A DNA stretch of 10,745 bases, from positions 1 to 10,745 of the forward strand of contig CAMLLG010000100.1 of assembly GCA_946480825.1 (NCBI GenBank). Direction: 5' to 3'. Position numbers and translations under genes: made by a program. Below, piece by piece: positions 5,286 to 10,745 of the stretch (position 1 is the stretch's first letter; the number at the start of each line of letters is the position of its first letter). Source of the DNA: an uncultured Lysobacteraceae bacterium. GTDB lineage: Bacteria > Pseudomonadota > Gammaproteobacteria > Xanthomonadales > Xanthomonadaceae. The notes below the pieces were generated by a model. That model searched no databases. It had not been told where the DNA came from and saw nothing but the letters and a program-made list of their open reading frames with translations.

Positions 5286-6074
5286 TCAGTCCGGGCCGTT
5301 CGTTTTCCTGCGCTTCTCGAGTGCGTTCACGACCGGCCAGGGGTCCTGGCGCGAATAACCGAGGATCCGGCCGTCCGAGGCCTGGAGGACGACGGTCGCG
5401 CTTCCGCGGGAGGACTGCAGCGGAATAATCGCGAGCGACCCGATGCCCGGGTAGCGGGCGAAGACCTGTCGCCAGATCGGGCGTTCGTCCGGCGCGGCCA
5501 GCTCCAGCACGGTGTTCGCAGGGACCGCCTGGCTCAGAAAGCCGGTGTCTGCGGGCGGGTAGGCCACGAAATGCGCCGGTTGCTGCGAGATGTCCATGCC
5601 GGAGAGGGATTGCAGCATCATCTCCAGGCGGCGCTTGGAGTCACCGGGCAGCGGCGCCGCCACGATCATGGGGCCGAAGACGGGGAGCCGGCGGTATTCG
5701 GCGGGCGCCGCGGCCATGCTGGCCGGGGCGATCTCGTTCGCGAACACCATCCGGAAGCGATCCGAAGTCGCGACGATGTACACCGGTCGCGATTGCCATG
5801 CGACATGGAGCCCGAACGCCATCGCGGCGACCTGCAGCATGGCGATGACCGCGAGATCGAACTTCAGCGAGGGTTTTCCGCGCTTGTAGACCAGCAGGGT
5901 CAACAGCGGGCCGAGAACGAGATCCACGCCGGCCAGCAGCGACAGCAGCGTTCCCGCGCGGGCCATGGCGAACAATTCCGGGGGATACCACCGCCAGACC
6001 ACGAGGCCGACGATCAGCGCCAGGGCGACCAGACTGATCGCGAAGTGGATCGAAGCGGCTTTCCAGCGGGTCAT
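5286..6074 (-). CDS. tfpZ: TfpX/TfpZ-family type IV pilin accessory protein
   Basis: A 262-residue membrane protein with hydrophobic helices at about 9-28, 40-62 and 73-93, followed by a ~165-residue soluble C-terminal part. The pattern WKAASIHFAISL, an internal GPLLTLLVYKRGK and RPVYIVATSDRF (96-107) is what I associate with the TfpX/TfpZ (FimB-like) pilin accessory family. In Pseudomonas, members are encoded beside particular pilA alleles and promote surface assembly of that pilin; the mechanism is not settled. Here the gene lies upstream of pilA copy 3, between it and pilR, rather than downstream of a pilin. No strong Shine-Dalgarno precedes the ATG. A sigma-70-like promoter lies about 30 bp upstream. 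The exact subfamily (TfpX versus TfpZ) is less certain than the family. Confidence 0.82.
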   Translation of the reverse strand: MTRWKAASIHFAISLVALALIVGLVVWRWYPPELFAMARAGTLLSLLAGVDLVLGPLLTLLVYKRGKPSLKFDLAVIAMLQVAAMAFGLHVAWQSRPVYIVATSDRFRMVFANEIAPASMAAAPAEYRRLPVFGPMIVAAPLPGDSKRRLEMMLQSLSGMDISQQPAHFVAYPPADTGFLSQAVPANTVLELAAPDERPIWRQVFARYPGIGSLAIIPLQSSRGSATVVLQASDGRILGYSRQDPWPVVNALEKRRKTNGPD

Positions 6075-6106
6075 GGCGGCGGTCGCATCGGGAGATTCGA
6101 CTCGCG

Positions 6107-6134
6107 ATTATGCGCAGCGACTTCGCGTGCGCAA
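6107..6134 (-). promoter_or_regulatory. Candidate sigma-70 promoter of tfpZ
   Basis: On the minus strand TTGCGC (6134-6129) and CATAAT (6112-6107) are separated by 16 bp. The -10 matches consensus at 5 of 6 positions and the -35 at 3 of 6. The start codon follows about 32 nt after the -10. A GC-rich hairpin (6138-6161, GGTC/GACC with inner CGGCC/GGCCG) lies just upstream and could partly terminate pilR transcription, although it has no T-run. Confidence 0.4.
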
Positions 6135-6183
6135 GCCGGTCGGCGGCCCGGCGGCCGGACCAGCGCCGCGGCGACTGCAGGGG

Positions 6184-7614
<1,431 letters not shown>

Positions 7615-7699
7615 GTTGCCCTCCTGCGTCAACTTTAGCCCATTTGCGGCAGGCGCAACAGCTGCAAGCTGAGACGGATGTGGCGATCGAGTGCGTCGA

Positions 7700-9301
7700 T
7701 CAGGCAGGAAGCAGGGTGTGCTGGCTGGGCATGGTGATCCGGAAGCAGCATCCGCCTCCGGGCAGAGGGACGTGATCCAGCGAGGCGCCGTTGGCGCGGC
7801 ACAGCTCGCGGGCGATGTAGAGACCCAGCCCGGTGCCGTGTTCGGAGGTGGTGAAGAACGGGCGGAACAGTTGCGGCACCACCGCGTCCGGGATGCCGGG
7901 GCCGCGATCGATGACATCGATCACCGGCGTGTCGTCCAACAAATACGCATGCAGCGTGATGCGCGCCGGTTCGCCGGGCAGGTGGCCGTGTCGACGCGCG
8001 TTCTGCACCATCGCGGTGACGATCTGGTGCAGGTGCTTCGGATCGATCAGCGCCGGCACCAGCGGCTGCGGCGCCGCGAGCGTGATGTTGTCGGTCTCGT
8101 CGGGCACGCTTTGCCGGAATTCCTCGATGAAACCGCGCAAAAAGCCCACGAGTTCGATGTGCTCCGCGGTCGCGCGCTCGCGCCGCGCCAGCCCCAGCAC
8201 GCTTTCGACGATGCTGTTCGTGCGCATGCATTGCTGGTGAATGATCTGCACCATCCGGCGGTCGCCGTCGGGCAGATCGCGCGATTCTTCGAGCAACTGC
8301 GCGGCGTAGCTGATCGCCGCCAGCGGGTTGCGGATTTCGTGCGCCAGGCTCGCCGAGAAGCGGCCCATCGCGGCCAGAGTCAGCGATTCCGCGCGCCGCG
8401 ACACCAGCGACGTGTCGTCGAGGAAGATCAGGGTGTTGTCGCTGTTGGCGAGCAGACGCGCGAACCGGGGCACCACTTCGAACTGATCGTTGCCCAGCCG
8501 CAGCGGCGTGTCGTTGGGCAGGCCGTTGCGCAGCCATTCGCTGAGCCGCAGCGCCAATTCGGGGGCGGCCTCGACCAGACGGCGGGTGCCGGCGGCGCCT
8601 TCGCCCAGCAGCAGCATCGCCGCTTCGTTCGCCAGCCGGATGTGCGCTTCGCGGTCCACCAGCAGCACGCCGGTGCGCATGCGACGGATGATGAGCTCGT
8701 TGATTTCGGCCAGCCGTACCGCCTCGGCGCCGCGGCGTTCGGCCAGCGCCTCGGTCGCGCGCATCTGCACCCGCAACTGGTGGGTGAGCGTGGCGATGGC
8801 CAGGAAGCTCACGGTGAACATCATCAGTTCGGCCATCGGTCGCGGCGTCTGCTGTTCCACCAGCAGCGTCCACAGATAGGCCACGGCCAGGCCCGCCGAG
8901 GCCAACACGGCGATGCCCAGACCGATCCGCAGCGACAGCAGCAGCGACGCGGAGCCGACGTTGAACAGCAGCATCAGGGCCACGCCCGAGGTCGCCGAGG
9001 GCACCGCATGGGCGACGAGCGAAGCCACCAGGATGTCGATGCCCACACCGATCAGCGTCGGCCGCACCACCGCCTTCGCCTTGCGCGCGTGCACCATCAG
9101 TGCCAGTGCGGCGAGGACGTAGAACACCGCGACCATCGACACCCATCCCTCGTGGCCGTCCTGCGGTTCCAGCGTCGCGATCGGGCCGAACACGAGCAAG
9201 GCCAGCAACCCCGCTTCGAGCACCCGGTACAGCGCGAACAGATAGAGTTCGCGCCGCTGATATTCCTGTGCCGGCTGGGTGGAAGCGGTGGAGAGGCTCA
9301 A
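7700..9301 (-). CDS. pilS: Sensor histidine kinase PilS (TTG start preferred)
   Basis: Membrane sensor kinase that phosphorylates PilR. From the TTG start (533 aa) it has six hydrophobic helices (about 19-41, 53-71, 81-100, 106-124, 127-147, 157-174), the usual PilS topology. A PAS-like domain follows (about 200-300), then the H-box [13 protein letters not shown] with H321, an N-box with N434 (VQNARRH), G1 DRGPGIP (465-471), the F-box FFTT (482-485) and G2 GTGLGL (489-494). All catalytic motifs are intact. An in-frame ATG at 9367 would add 22 residues, but this stretch is Arg/Pro-rich, lacks a clear Shine-Dalgarno and contains a TATACT hexamer that looks like a -10 element. TTG 9301 has GAGGGA eight bases upstream. 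The gene diverges from sucC and leads the pilS-pilR operon. In Pseudomonas, PilS senses pilin abundance in the membrane. Confidence 0.95.
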   Translation of the reverse strand: MSLSTASTQPAQEYQRRELYLFALYRVLEAGLLALLVFGPIATLEPQDGHEGWVSMVAVFYVLAALALMVHARKAKAVVRPTLIGVGIDILVASLVAHAVPSATSGVALMLLFNVGSASLLLSLRIGLGIAVLASAGLAVAYLWTLLVEQQTPRPMAELMMFTVSFLAIATLTHQLRVQMRATEALAERRGAEAVRLAEINELIIRRMRTGVLLVDREAHIRLANEAAMLLLGEGAAGTRRLVEAAPELALRLSEWLRNGLPNDTPLRLGNDQFEVVPRFARLLANSDNTLIFLDDTSLVSRRAESLTLAAMGRFSASLAHEIRNPLAAISYAAQLLEESRDLPDGDRRMVQIIHQQCMRTNSIVESVLGLARRERATAEHIELVGFLRGFIEEFRQSVPDETDNITLAAPQPLVPALIDPKHLHQIVTAMVQNARRHGHLPGEPARITLHAYLLDDTPVIDVIDRGPGIPDAVVPQLFRPFFTTSEHGTGLGLYIARELCRANGASLDHVPLPGGGCCFRITMPSQHTLLPA

Positions 9302-9327
9302 GCCTGGGTCCCTCGGGATGTCGGGCG

Positions 9328-9333
9328 AGTATA
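9328..9333 (-). promoter_or_regulatory. Candidate -10 element of pilS
   Basis: TATACT on the minus strand matches the TATAAT consensus at 5 of 6 positions and is the only such hexamer I noticed in the 206-bp pilS-sucC intergenic region. It lies about 26 bp before the TTG start. No good -35 is present at 16-18 bp. The rest of the divergent region is GC-rich, and I see no clear sucC promoter in it; an AATATC at about 9402-9407 is a weak candidate. Confidence 0.3.
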
Positions 9334-9507
9334 GGCGGGCGAGGGCGCTCCCGCGGGCTTCGACCATGGTCCGGGCTGGTCCGCGCCGGGCGCATCGGCG
9401 AGAATATCGGTCTGTCCGCGCCCATTCGCCCGTCCGGCTTCCGCCGGCGGCGCGTGCGGTCCGGCCCCCGCACCCGCGTGCGGCCGTCTCTCCCGCATGG
9501 AACCCAC

Positions 9508-10671
<1,164 letters not shown>

Positions 10672-10684
10672 CACTTTTCCATTC

Positions 10685-10745
10685 GTAGCCCGGGTAAGGC
10701 CGAAGGCCGCACCCGGGGCTGTTCGCGAAAAACCCCGGGTGCGGC
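10685..10745. repeat. Inverted pair of REP-like palindromes after sucC (second copy truncated)
   Basis: The first unit (10685-10718) begins GTAGCCCGGGTAAGGCC and folds as a hairpin. AGCCCGGGT pairs with ACCCGGGGCT with one bulged base, and GGCC pairs with GGCC around a GAA loop. After a 14-nt spacer, CCCCGGGTGCGGC (10733-10745) is the exact reverse complement of 10706-10718, so an inverted second unit begins and is cut by the window end. GTAG-headed palindromes in inverted pairs are the hallmark of REP/BIME-type repeats, common between genes in Xanthomonadales and pseudomonads. It may also act as a terminator or mRNA stabiliser for sucC, but there is no T-run. Confidence 0.8.

Noticed and set aside
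7615..7917. Upstream extension of the pilR frame into pilS
   Set aside because: The region is the intact C-terminal ATPase part of PilS in another frame, and the receiver domain begins at 7614.
9100..9507. Upstream extension of the sucC frame
   Set aside because: It runs antisense through pilS and is Arg/Pro-rich; SucC homology starts at 9508.

Overview
The window is a GC-rich chromosomal stretch carrying most of a type IV pilus (T4P) locus next to the succinyl-CoA synthetase gene sucC. Gene content, gene order (sucC divergent from pilS-pilR, followed by pilins and pilB-pilC-pilD) and protein style (PilB with a GITGIARRL start, PilC with an EGTDKRG start) point to a gammaproteobacterium of the Xanthomonadales, probably a Xanthomonas/Lysobacter/Luteimonas-like member of the Lysobacteraceae (Xanthomonadaceae). 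That assignment rests on recalled family knowledge; no search was run.

Layout. All pilus genes are on the minus strand, so they read from right to left: pilS (sensor kinase, about 9301-7700), pilR (sigma-54 response regulator, 7614-6184), a TfpX/TfpZ-type pilin accessory gene (6074-5286), then three pilin genes: pilA copy 3 (5019-4600), pilA copy 2 (4456-4013) and pilA copy 1 (3797-3378). After a strong double terminator come pilB (assembly ATPase, about 3072-1351), pilC (inner-membrane platform, 1347-85) and the first 21 codons of pilD (prepilin peptidase, 65-1, cut by the window edge). On the plus strand, sucC (9508-10671) is divergent from pilS and is followed by an inverted pair of REP-like palindromes, the second cut by the window end.

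How it works together. PilS and PilR form the two-component system that, with sigma-54, activates major pilin transcription in this family. I find -24/-12 type promoters in front of pilA copies 1 and 3, both with TGGCATGG and the invariant GG/GC at the right spacing, and both giving leaders of about 100 nt. The TfpZ-like protein probably helps pilins reach the pilus. PilD would cleave the pilin leaders at G^F, PilC is the platform and PilB drives extension.

The most unusual part is the pilin array. Copies 1 and 3 are almost identical (about 5 differences in 454 bp, all near the 3' end) and flank a divergent third pilin in direct orientation, each outer copy having its own sigma-54 promoter and hairpin terminator. 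This suggests recent duplication or gene conversion, with potential for recombination that would change the pilin set. A perfect 9-bp inverted repeat brackets the copy 1 sigma-54 promoter and looks like an operator. I see no wholly new system; CRISPR arrays, insertion sequences and RNA genes were not seen.
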